Below are positions 1 through 9,923 of a stretch of DNA of 64,000 nt, piece by piece. The notes beneath the pieces are model-generated. The model saw only the letters and a program-made list of their open reading frames with translations. It did not search any database and had not been told where the DNA came from. Numbering within the stretch: position 1 is the first letter of the stretch; every line of letters begins with the position of its first letter. The stretch is from Allacma fusca. Lineage: Eukaryota > Arthropoda > Collembola > Symphypleona > Sminthuridae. The position numbers were made by a program, and so were the translations under genes. Location: NCBI GenBank assembly GCA_947179485.1, contig OX359245.1:31855067-31919066 (forward strand). Reading direction: 5' to 3'.

Positions 1-2690
1 GCAAAAATAGTTGTGACCATGGTTAATACTGGGTGTTTTAATTTGTATACTGTTTAACAATAATAATAAACAATTGTTCAAAAACGATGCGAAACGGATC
101 ACGAGTCTGAAAAAATGTTTAAGAAACAAACGTAGTTTTTGTAGCACGGGACGCCAAAAGTGACCATTTAATGCATTGCACAGATACTGCCACCTTTTCT
201 ACCCAGCTCTTCTGTATGCACTCTTTTACGTTCAATGGTCAAGTATTTTAGTACTGTTCAAGTATTCCTAAAGAATTATTATACTCATATCACCAAACTA
301 ATTAGGTTTGCAGCCATCTTATTTGTTAATGATAAGTATTTTTTTCATATTTTATAGCGAACACATGCAAGATTATTCAATTAGATTTGATTTATAAGGG
401 ATCGAAATCCTACATTAAATAGCATTTTGGGACCTTTTTTGTTGACCAATACTGGGTGGTTATTAATCTGTGCAATGTAGTAAAAGTAGGGTAGCAGTGC
501 TTGCTGCCTCATTAGTTATTAGCCCATACAAAAGAGTTGCTGAACAAAGTATTCGATTCCTTAATTTTGTAGCAAATTCTTATCCAGTTTATATAATATA
601 ATATTTGCAATACACTACACTGGTGATTTTCGATATTTTGTATTTCCAAAACTACGTCATCCTAAACAAAGTTACTTTAGATTCGTGATGTACTCAATAT
701 TCCCTTTACATAAGATTTCATTAAAATTGTATCAAGTAAATTTGTTTAAATTTATGTAAAACAAAAGCATAAACATATTTACGAAAATGCAAAGTCTACG
801 ATCCAAGGGGTATGGGGCATTATGAAATAAAAGGATATTACGAGCATGACAAAAATTCAAATGGGGCTCACGAAATAATAAATTTGTGTTGTGCTCAACA
901 CAGCACATATTGTAGAGTAGGCAGGCTGCTTTCTTCATTTTACGTTTCCATAAAATAACCCAAATATTTAAGGTACTTGGACATTAGGTCCAGGTATTTC
1001 AGGCACTCGTACCTGTACCTGATGGAATCGATTCAAATAGGTACTCTTCCTTACCCGTTCCTAACTTGTACATATTGTACACCCAGAAAGTATCCACCAT
1101 GTTTGGGTACACAACATTTATGCACACATTTTGTACTTGGACCTGTATCCATGCTGCACAGGGTGACACCAAATTGTGAAGCATATTGCAGCCATAGTAA
1201 GAGAGTGACTCAGCAAATATTTGAACGTGGCTCAAGATTTTCTAAGTGTTTTCAATGACCTAAAGTCAATAGTATTTGAGGTCGGATGGATCAAAATCGT
1301 GATAAAGATGACTGAATGTCTTGGGATTTCGGGTGATACAAATTATCATTAGGTCATAATTTTCTTTATTGCTTAATTTTATGGGCTTTAAAAACAGTAT
1401 CTGAGGTACAAAAGTGTTATAAACAGAAAATCTGGAACAGCATTTCCAACATACATTCTTGTGAAGTGGATTTCGAAGGATAGTAAAATACTACCAAAAT
1501 GGAATTTATTGCAGATGCCAGTTTCCATTAACTGTAGTATGCGTTGCTGGATGTTACATATGCGAATTTTTTAAGGATTTTAAAGTCAACAGCTTTTTAT
1601 TCTCGCGAAGTTTTTTGCACAATATATTTTAACTTTCGTTCAGTGGGAATTCTATTGCCTTTCCAGGAAGGTGTTTGATAGGTATATACAAATAGGTTAA
1701 GAATTGTCAGCAAAAAAAGCCTTGAAAATGATGTAATAATGAGAATCCTTCGCTACGAGCAAAAGTGAGAAACACGGAGAAGGAAGTGTTACGTATCAGT
1801 ATGCATAAAAGCCATACTGTAGTTGTAGTGTAATGCAGCAGCGCATATGTCACACACAAGCTAGTAGGAAAATGCTATACGAACATTAGCGCTAAGAAAG
1901 CGAAAGGGTAAATCCAAACAAGCTGAAGTTAGCTCAAGATGAAGACAATTTTCAAAATCATCACTAACAACTAAAGTTTAGCTACATGAGCCTTTCAGAA
2001 AAAGCTATCAAATAAATTATATGATTCGGTCAATCTTGAGCTGTATTTTTAACAGCAATTAAATTTCTGTGGAGTATTCATGAATATTGGGCGAGAAACC
2101 CTGCACAGCAGAGGTGGGCGTAGTTTCACTTATTGCGACTTCACGGGGGAAGATGAGAAATATTTCATTCATTCCATAAGCGTGTAGACAAGTATCTTTC
2201 CTCCCATTGTTTGCGATGCTAATTAGTACCTAAAGTAATGAATTATTGTTAAAGGAAATCAACAATTATTAGTTTTATTTTTCCTTCAAAATTCTTATAT
2301 ATTATATCAGTAGTACAGCTTAAAATTAATCAAATCCAGAGCATATTCAGATCAACAATTTGAAAAAATGTTTACTTTTTTTGATTTACGTTTACAATTA
2401 GTCCTGGAATTAATTAACATTCTTATTTTAATTCATATTCTAATTCGGTAATAATAAGTTTTTCAACCTGTGGATAAGATGAACATATTCTACGGGACAT
2501 TTTAGCTGTACTAAATTTACATTTTCAACTGCATTAAAGCACTTCAAAATTATAACAAAATTGCATCTCACACAACACTACAACGTCATAAACGGATAAA
2601 CCTCAGTACTAGGCTCTGTTACCCCTTCACGGGACAACATTTGAATTCAAGTTCATATATATCTGACCCTACACAACCAGCAATACCAAA
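1..2690. other. no gene recognised
   Basis: AT-rich DNA with stops in all frames. Short open frames at 977-1258 (plus) and 732-938 (minus) show no family motif and no splice context. A cluster of related motifs built on 'ggtac/gtacc' lies at 970-1160 and may be an old repeat, but no terminal repeats could be fixed. The stretch just before 2748 should hold the 5' LTR and leader of the Gypsy element that follows; I see no second copy of it in the window. Confidence 0.5.
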
Positions 2691-2747
2691 TTTATTTTTA
2701 CCTACCTTTTTATTTAATTTTAAGACAAGAACGGATATCCCAAGGTA

Positions 2748-3229
2748 TTGAGTCGAATACCTTCTCCATTGTCAGACGATAGTGACTCAGAAGACATAGA
2801 AGAAACAATGAATGTGTTAAGTCAAATTGCTAAGTTCAAGGATGGAGATAATCCTGAACAATACATACGAAAAATAGAAATGGGATTGAATCTCATGACA
2901 ACAGGAGCAGGAGGTCTGTCAGAAGAGCAGAAAATAGAATGCTTTATAATGCTACTTCAGGGATCATTCCAAGCATGGGCAGAAGGAAGATTTGCCGCAT
3001 GTGGAAGAAAGGGTTCATGAGATGTATTTAAGAAAGAATTCACTGACAGATACAAGCTAAACAATCATCAACTAAAAATGTTAATGGAAAATAGACGACA
3101 AGGAGATAATAAAAAGGGTCACCATTACATTAGTGAGAAATTGAATCTCATTAACCAGTATGACACAGGGACTAAGATAAGCCCCGAAGATAGAGTAGAG
3201 CTGATTCTTCGAGGATTCGAGGAGTACTA
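2748..3229 (+). pseudogene. Gypsy-type gag fragment, broken
   Basis: One reading frame runs from an acidic start region (SPLSDDSDSEDIEETMN) into a gag-like helical segment (DNPEQYIRKIEMGLNL, then FKKEFTDRYKL and ISEKLNLINQYD). This resembles the capsid region of Gypsy-type retrotransposons. An in-frame TGA at 3018-3020 falls where a Trp would suit the context (S-x-DVFKKEF), and a TAG closes the frame at 3227-3229. No ATG opens it; the frame begins at a TTG. It lies about 560 bp upstream of a protease/RT frame on the same strand, as gag does relative to pol. The gag assignment rests on general pattern and position, not on a search. Confidence 0.6.
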
Positions 3230-3599
3230 GAAGCTCAAACTTCTCTGATACCAACTCCAAATACATTACAGAAAATTGGAAATTATTGGCTTCTACCTAT
3301 TTCAGAAGCTGACGTGATTGAAGCAACGATTTTCTTTGCCAATGTATACTATGGATGCGTACCTGCCAACCCTCACTCAGCATCCCAGATACATCAGAAG
3401 TTTAAGCTACTTCACTCGCCAGCCCTTGTGTTTAATGCCCCTGAATTGGACCTCAACCTCAACGACTTCCTCTGAAGTCCAGGTCTTGAACAATTTGACA
3501 ATTTTCTTACTTCTTGTTTACACTCTTTACTTAATCTTTAAATCTTTATTAAATATAAGACGTTAAGCTACTCTTAGTCCCTTCATATGACCAAGAGGA

Positions 3600-3793
3600 A
3601 GCTTCCCTACAACGGTGTATACACAGTTAGCCGTTGACGTTTAGTCCCAGTAGCAAGCACAAATATTTTACAAACCAACGGACCAAAAATTTGTGAAGGT
3701 CTTTTAGTCATTTTAGTGCCACTCATTGCCATCCTCATATTAGGAAATTTTATTTTATGGTTTTTACTGTACCAACTTCCGAAATAAGCCTAA
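3600..3793 (+). other. small membrane-protein frame between gag and pol
   Basis: A frame ending at a TAA near 3790, about 6 nt before the pol ATG, encodes one strongly hydrophobic helix (LLVILVPLIAILILGNFI) followed by WFLLYQLPK. It has no ATG in the open part, so it would need splicing, readthrough or frameshifting from gag, or it is a fragment. A second hydrophobic frame (3318-3566, ending in LTIFLLLVYTLYLIF) lies just upstream in another frame. A similar small membrane frame occurs in the next element at 7452-7712. Confidence 0.35.
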
Positions 3794-5782
3794 ATGTCGG
3801 ATGAAGCAGACCTCTTCTCAGATGCTGAAGATACCCCCTTGGAAGATAAACAAACCGCACCTAGTACCCAAGTACATGGTGAAAGACCTCTCACTCCTCC
3901 AGCCGCTAGGAGAGATAGATTAGAAAAAGAATTTGTCATATCGGAAGAAAGAACAAGAGAGTTAAAGGAAAGCCTTCACATTACTATTTTTCCCCTACAT
4001 GACGACCATATTAAGCTTTTAAAGAAACTTTTCCATCCACCAGACATCACCATCAAATGCATAGGACTTCCATTCTTTGAGTATGTATCCGCTGATGACA
4101 AAAGTTATAAAGGAAGACTGAATTGGAGAAATTACTTTCTCAAATATTATGCTCATAATATAATATTAGATCAAGGAAGAGACCCTATCGACAAGGAAAT
4201 ATTAGGCATAAGCGAACATTTTATCCTACTAGATGAGATAGTATATAACTTTACTACCCCAGAAAACATCGCATACTTACTCCAATTAGGCTCTTTAGAA
4301 TTTCTAGAGCCCGGAGAGGACAAACCCTTCAAATTTCCTCCTTTAATAACATTAAAAGAGTACACAGAACCAGCTGCCAAGACTATAGACAAAGTTTTAG
4401 TCTCAGCCTTCACTTATGATCTCACTAAACATCCAAACCCGGATGGGAGAGAATACGAAAGAAACATACAATATCTGGAAAGATTTTATTTCGCAAAAGG
4501 AACTTTTTGTCTAAATGTAATCACTAATGTATTGGCGGATATTAAACTTAGTGTGTTAGATAGTAAAAGAAGAATTAAAGGAAAAATACTTCCTACCTCT
4601 GTTGTTATGATTCCCGCATTAGTATATAACTGTAAGCTTTCAGCACTCATTGATACAGGAGCCAGTAGAAGTTTCATTCATTTTAAGCTTCTACCCCCTA
4701 ATACGAAATTAGACCCTCCGCCGAATAATTTAAAAATACGAACAGCCACCGGCCATATAACAACACCACTAGGGATGATGGAAATAGAATGCAAGCTAGG
4801 AATAAATCCAGTCAAACTGACAGTGTGTGTATCAGAAAACTTAGTGCCCCTTTTTATCATAGGGAATGATTTCATGCGACAGGCAGAACTTAACATCAAC
4901 TTTAAACACGGGAAAGTTACAGGAAGATATTTACACCCTATACAGATGCAAGAGATAGAAAACTCTTTTGGCCGAGAAAAGCCATCACATGACTTTTCTC
5001 AGCTAAGATCAATTTTTAGTTTCAAATCAGCGAAACCCGAGAAGCACAGGGCAATAAAACTTAAAAAGAATATTATATTGCCTGCATATGCTCATACAAC
5101 TGTAGAAATAGATATTCCCCTTGCAAGGACAAAACATTTGTTTGAACCTTCAAGATTATTTTACCAGAGACAACGAGTATTAGGGACTAGATCTATAATT
5201 CCCACCAAAAATCATGTAGTTTACCTATGTAACCCCAGTCATGAACCCGTACGACTATATGCTACTACCACAGTAGGGCATATAGAATACGAGGACTCTT
5301 TTGAAATATTGACAGACTATAGGCGTAGTACTAAGGATGTAGATAAACGCCTAACAGACGAACAACTTGACTCTCTAGACATAAACCCTGACTTACCCAT
5401 AGAATTCCAAGCAAGATTTAGGGATTTACTTAGCAGATACCCAGAATGTTTTTATTTTGACCAAGAGGAATTACCGATAGCTAAAGTCCCACCTCATCAT
5501 TTAATCACAGGAGACGCGGCACCAATCAAAGAGCCCCCTTATAGAGCCTCTCCTGCTGAAAGAAAACATATCATGGAGGAGGTTAAGAAGTTAGTAAAGA
5601 AAGGAATACTCAAGCCTTGTATAAGTGAATGGGCCTCACCCTTATTTCTTATAAAGAAAAAGGATGGAACCTTTCGTACAGTAGTGAACTATAGAAAGTT
5701 AAACAAGGTTGTAAAACACAGAGTATACCCTATGCCCAGAGTTGATGACATATTGGACCAATTTCATGGGAAGAATCATTAA
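3794..5782 (+). CDS. Gypsy-type pol: aspartic protease and truncated reverse transcriptase
   Basis: This is a 662-codon frame without internal stops. Residues 1-280 are not recognised. A retropepsin follows, with the active-site motif LIDTGASRSFI near residue 286 and an FIIGNDFM motif about 65 residues later. The N-terminal part of a Gypsy-type reverse transcriptase begins near residue 560 (PYRASPAERKHIMEEVKKL, ASPLFLIKKKDGTFR, VVNYRKLNK). The frame ends in PMPRVDDILDQFHGKNH, just before the catalytic palm (motif A onward). No RNase H or integrase follows, so the element cannot be autonomous. The ATG at 3794 is the first in frame. The absence of stops suggests a fairly recent truncation, or a protein kept for another reason; the sequence does not decide. 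Confidence 0.85.
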   Translation: MSDEADLFSDAEDTPLEDKQTAPSTQVHGERPLTPPAARRDRLEKEFVISEERTRELKESLHITIFPLHDDHIKLLKKLFHPPDITIKCIGLPFFEYVSADDKSYKGRLNWRNYFLKYYAHNIILDQGRDPIDKEILGISEHFILLDEIVYNFTTPENIAYLLQLGSLEFLEPGEDKPFKFPPLITLKEYTEPAAKTIDKVLVSAFTYDLTKHPNPDGREYERNIQYLERFYFAKGTFCLNVITNVLADIKLSVLDSKRRIKGKILPTSVVMIPALVYNCKLSALIDTGASRSFIHFKLLPPNTKLDPPPNNLKIRTATGHITTPLGMMEIECKLGINPVKLTVCVSENLVPLFIIGNDFMRQAELNINFKHGKVTGRYLHPIQMQEIENSFGREKPSHDFSQLRSIFSFKSAKPEKHRAIKLKKNIILPAYAHTTVEIDIPLARTKHLFEPSRLFYQRQRVLGTRSIIPTKNHVVYLCNPSHEPVRLYATTTVGHIEYEDSFEILTDYRRSTKDVDKRLTDEQLDSLDINPDLPIEFQARFRDLLSRYPECFYFDQEELPIAKVPPHHLITGDAAPIKEPPYRASPAERKHIMEEVKKLVKKGILKPCISEWASPLFLIKKKDGTFRTVVNYRKLNKVVKHRVYPMPRVDDILDQFHGKNH

Positions 5783-6106
5783 TTTTTACACTCAGAACTC
5801 CCAATGTCAACCTAGCCAAATGCTAGCCGTATTTTAATTTTAGGTTTATGTGCGCCATCTAGTGATGAAATACAGTACTCACTCAACAACTGGATTTTCT
5901 ATATTTATATGCTTTCAATAATTTCCCCTTATTTTCCTTTTTCAGTTTTTTGTTTTTACATGATTTTTCTTTTATTTCATCAATTTTCAAGAACTTTTGC
6001 TCACAATTTATCTTCGCTTCAAGGATCAATCCATCTTCCACATGGTAGCGTAACTAAAGTAATACTACATCACTACTTAAGTCTAGGTTAAAAATCACTA
6101 AGGTAA

Positions 6107-6647
6107 AAATTACTTGGCAAAATAATATTAACAACTAGCTCTAACAAGAACCTGAAAACGCGGGGAAAAACGTTTTGTTTTGTTTTTTTTCTTGGATATA
6201 TATTTAGGCATAATCTTTAAACGAGTCAGTAGCTTCCCACAACATCGTGAAGTAGTAATAATTATAAGTAGTATATGGTATATATTTTTAAGGAGTATCC
6301 AGTTATAATTACATTTATCTTCTTGTATTTGACATCAAAGTTATATGTAGGGAACACACAAATACAATTACCATTTTTCTCTCTAGAAATATGAACAAAG
6401 GAACTATACACACCTACAATTAGCGGATAAGGTATTTTAGGACTACACATAACAAAATCGAGTTGGTTACTTCCATATTTAATGTTGATTCTTTTACAAG
6501 TATTTCATTCTTCAAAACTCTTCCAATAATTACATAAAGGTATAATAACGTCAAATTTAAATATATGGTCATAAGTTGAAATATGTCGTGCTACTGCTGA
6601 ATGTTAGGATAAATACAATATTTCCCTAATTTTTAGGACAATTATAT
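6107..6647 (+). repeat. LTR-like direct repeat, copy A
   Basis: About 540 bp that recur at 9364-9923 with many small differences. Shared anchors are 'attacttggca', 'aacaagaacct', 'agtatccagtta', 'tatgtcgtgctactgctgaa' and 'ggacaattata'. The similarity may extend left to 'actcccaatgt' near 5806 (9340 in copy B) if copy A carries an extra segment of about 270 bp. Copy A lies directly downstream of the truncated pol frame, so it could be the 3' LTR of that element, the 5' LTR of the next, or both. Confidence 0.7.
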
Positions 6648-7008
6648 GTATTTTCTTCGAAGTTTTAAACACTATTAAAAGTTTTTAAGTACTGTTTACC
6701 CGAACTGTGTGCATCTAAGATCGTAGAGGTTTCAGTAACAGAGATTCTAGGAATCCCCGGTCTTCCTTCAGGTCCAACTATTCATAGTTACCGCCTGGTT
6801 TTGTATATAAAAATTGTTTCTAGACATTTATTAAACATTGATGGAAAACACAAACTACTAATAATTCCTCGTTTCATATATTGTATTGTAATAATTATTG
6901 ATCCTAATACTGTTTGGAGTATTATACAACAATTGCTACCTTAAACCAAGTGTAAACATATCAGTGTAAAAAGTCACAATTTTTGAGTGTATAAAAAGTG
7001 CCAGCAAC

Positions 7009-7428
7009 ATGAGTGCGCATCCTTCGTGCAGTCGTCAGCCTATTCCCAATCCACCACCACAGCCACCTAAAAATGTTCCTGATAAAATAGGAGACGTCGG
7101 ACCCTCAGCAATCCAGCTCCTCCGGTTACAGCTGGACATTCAGAAAACTATTGAAAACATCACACCATTCGAACAGACCCTCCCATATCAAAACATTTTA
7201 ATCAACAGATTGTTAATAGACTGTGTAAAATTTATTCTTTCAGACAATGGTTTGATCAGAGCTCATTATACTGACAATTTTGAGTCTTATGCCCAAACTA
7301 TGAGTAGAATTTTACAATTGCTCGAGACGAGCAATCCCGATTTCCTATATTGCGAGTGCCTTCCGTGGCAAGTAGCCAAATACCAAGCCACCGCACCCAC
7401 TCACCCTCCAGCGCCTCCACAGCTATAA
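7009..7428 (+). CDS. 139-aa protein of the LTR-like element, unknown
   Basis: An ATG-started frame of 139 codons. It has a Pro-rich N-terminus (PIPNPPPQPPKN), a helical middle (AIQLLRLQLDIQKTIENI, then ILINRLLIDCVKFILS) and a Pro-rich C-terminus (TAPTHPPAPPQL). No family is recognised. A short gag-like protein is possible from its place as the first frame in the element. It overlaps the open part of the next frame. Confidence 0.4.
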   Translation: MSAHPSCSRQPIPNPPPQPPKNVPDKIGDVGPSAIQLLRLQLDIQKTIENITPFEQTLPYQNILINRLLIDCVKFILSDNGLIRAHYTDNFESYAQTMSRILQLLETSNPDFLYCECLPWQVAKYQATAPTHPPAPPQL

Positions 7429-7451
7429 GTCCGTTCCAGCGCTACTCTTCA

Positions 7452-7712
7452 ATGGCAACTATATTTTTCGGAATGACCCATGGTCTTTTCTCCTCCGATT
7501 CCACGATGTCCTCCGCACTATACATTGTATTTATAGTATTGCCCTATTCATTCATTGGATTTTTAACCTTCTTTGTAATCTGCAAGTTTTGTGTCCAGCC
7601 TTACCTCCAGCGCCGACTTTTTCGTCAATCTCCAGCGTGGACACCCCCTGCCCGATTCCCTACCGAACCATCTGAATATGATTATTGTCCACCTGCTGTC
7701 AGTGCAGTATAG
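7452..7712 (+). CDS. 86-aa single-pass membrane protein of the LTR-like element
   Basis: From the ATG at 7452 this frame encodes 86 residues. A hydrophobic helix (ALYIVFIVLPYSFIGFLTFF) is followed by a Cys- and Arg-containing stretch (VICKFCVQPYLQRRLFRQ) and a Pro/acidic tail (PTEPSEYDYCPPAVSAV). The open frame extends upstream without an ATG to about 7350 and overlaps the 139-aa frame. It resembles in layout, not clearly in sequence, the small membrane frame before pol at 3600-3793. The function is unknown. Confidence 0.4.
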   Translation: MATIFFGMTHGLFSSDSTMSSALYIVFIVLPYSFIGFLTFFVICKFCVQPYLQRRLFRQSPAWTPPARFPTEPSEYDYCPPAVSAV

Positions 7713-9363
7713 CTGGTTGAGGACAACCAGTAGCCAAGAAAAGCCATGTTAAGTCCAAACTTACGTTTCTACAAATAATCATATGAGAAGATCTAAGTAC
7801 AGGTGTACTAAGAATGGGCCTGACTTCCTCATCAGGGAGCTTCTATTAGAACTCTTCCTGAGAGACGCTCATCTCAGGCCACCACTAATAGCGCAACAGG
7901 GATCTCCTGAGTTCCCCAAAGATACGAAACCTGTGCTAAAGGTAGACAAATTAAGAAGGTGAGATCTCCAAGAGAAGGAGAACTCCAAGCCATATAAAAA
8001 CATCTTTTAACACAGAGGTGCAGATCAACCGACGGAGCTCCCAACTTACCTTCTCCTAAGAGCTCCACGCTATCAGCTTCAATTCCAGCCCTCATTACGA
8101 GTGCTATTTTCTACGAAGTTCCAATCTCAAATTCAACCTGAGTGCAAAATAAAGACTGAATATTTTACACTTTGAGACCCAAGTTGCCCCATCATGAACT
8201 GAGAGTCTATACAGACCAAGAAACTAAAGACATTTATTCTCATAACATGAGAAAGAGGAAGAGACACAAGCCCGAGCACCACATGTGTTCCCCTTCCTAA
8301 ATTTCACTCTTCTCAAATAAGACTCTTTCCCACAACGCTCAAGTGTGCTGCCTATATTTTACAAGAAGATACATTCGTCACCCCTGCTCATCGCGGCCTC
8401 TCCAGTTCCCCTCTCCCAATCCACGAGACTTGGCTGTGTGACTGTACGGTATGTTTACGTGAGAATATTATGTTGTACTTACTTGTAAAATATGTATATT
8501 TTTACTTTCATTTTTTACAGTAGTTAAACCCCATAGGTTTGAGATCTTTCTCCTCACAATCCAATTCTATTTATGTTAGGTGATTTGAGGAAGGTCTCCA
8601 CTATGGATGACAACTGCATGCAACTAAACCACGAATAGCAGTAAGAGTCAGTTAGGTTACAAATTGCTTAATTACATTTTGATCTAAGGAATATTTGCAG
8701 TGCCATGTTCTATAACATCTTAGAATATTGCATCTGCGGACATTAATAATACAGTTTTCATACCTACAATTTAGAAATTATTTTATGTAGATACTCAGAG
8801 TACTTTTGTCTAGATATACACAGGGAATCCTACCTCCCTACCCAAGGTAGAGACAGTTTAACACTTAGATTGGAACCTAGAATAATTATGAATGTTTAAT
8901 AGTGGAATTCAATAAAGTTAATGCCGTGTGAAAAATATATGAACAGAATCATACACAATAATTCTTCTCATTATTTTTATTAAATCATTCTTATAATAAT
9001 TCTCATTTCACTCATTTGTGTTCCTGGTTACGGATTCGACGGATGCCTCAACCTTGCCGTTACACATGTTTCCAAATCCACTACGCACTCTCCATTTCTT
9101 TTACATTTTTATCCCATTGTTTCCATTTTAGCTTCCGTCTGTTTGTTATTTCTTGAGGCGAGGTAATCAAGTCAACAATCTATCGCATTACAAGTAAATC
9201 AGATTATATCTCTTATGAAATTTATGGTTCAAATCTTGACTGTGGCATACATATTTTGACAGTTTCATACCAACAACGCAAATACCAACGACAATTTCCC
9301 TCTTTTGAAATTCTGATGGAATTTGTAAGACTCACTCCCAATGTTACCACTGGTCAAGACATA

Positions 9364-9923
9364 ATTACTTGGCAGAATATTATAAGCTTTAGCTTTAACA
9401 AGAACCTAAAACGCGGGAAAAAACGTTTTTCTTGAATATATTAGCATTACGGCGTAATCTTTAACGTGTAAGTAACTTCTTATAACATCCCGAAGTAATA
9501 ATAATAATGAATAGGTATATAGTGTATATTTTTGAGTATCCAGTTATTAAATACATTACCTTCCAATATATCAATATTTGACATCAGAATGCATGTAGGG
9601 AACACAAAAATACATTAACCATTTCTCTCTAGGAATATAAACAAAGAACTCTACAAACACATATCTACTATTAACGGACTAGGTATTTTAGGACCACTTA
9701 TAATAGACAAGAAAATCAAGTTGGTTACTTCTATTTTCTAATATAGTTGATTCTATAACAAGCATTTCATTCCTTAAACTCTTCCAATAAATTCATAAAG
9801 GTATAATAATATCAAAGTATAAATAGATGGTCATAAGTTATAATATGTCGTGCTACTGCTGAATGTTAAAAGAACGTACTAAAATTTCATACTAATTGCT
9901 ACATTTTCTTTAGGACAATTATA
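9364..9923 (+). repeat. LTR-like direct repeat, copy B
   Basis: The second copy of the repeat at 6107-6647, in the same orientation, about 3.26 kb downstream. The two differ by many substitutions and small indels, so the insertion is old or the copies come from different elements. The right edge is where similarity fades after 'ggacaattata'. Confidence 0.7.

Larger units (their letters stand above)
6648..9363 (+). mobile_element. internal region of a non-autonomous LTR-like element
   Basis: This 2.7 kb stretch is flanked by the two LTR-like repeats. It carries two overlapping small frames (7009-7428 and 7452-7712) near its left end and no protease, RT or integrase. The rest (7713-9363) has no sizeable frame. 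Its 3' end (actcactcccaatgtta) resembles the sequence just left of copy A (actcccaatgtca), which suggests that both repeats were preceded by the same internal sequence, as 3' LTRs are. Confidence 0.5.

Noticed and set aside
960..1225. Possible further hAT-type element bounded by AAATATTT on both sides
   Set aside because: The sequences inside the two copies are not inverted repeats, and an AT-only 8-mer is expected by chance here.
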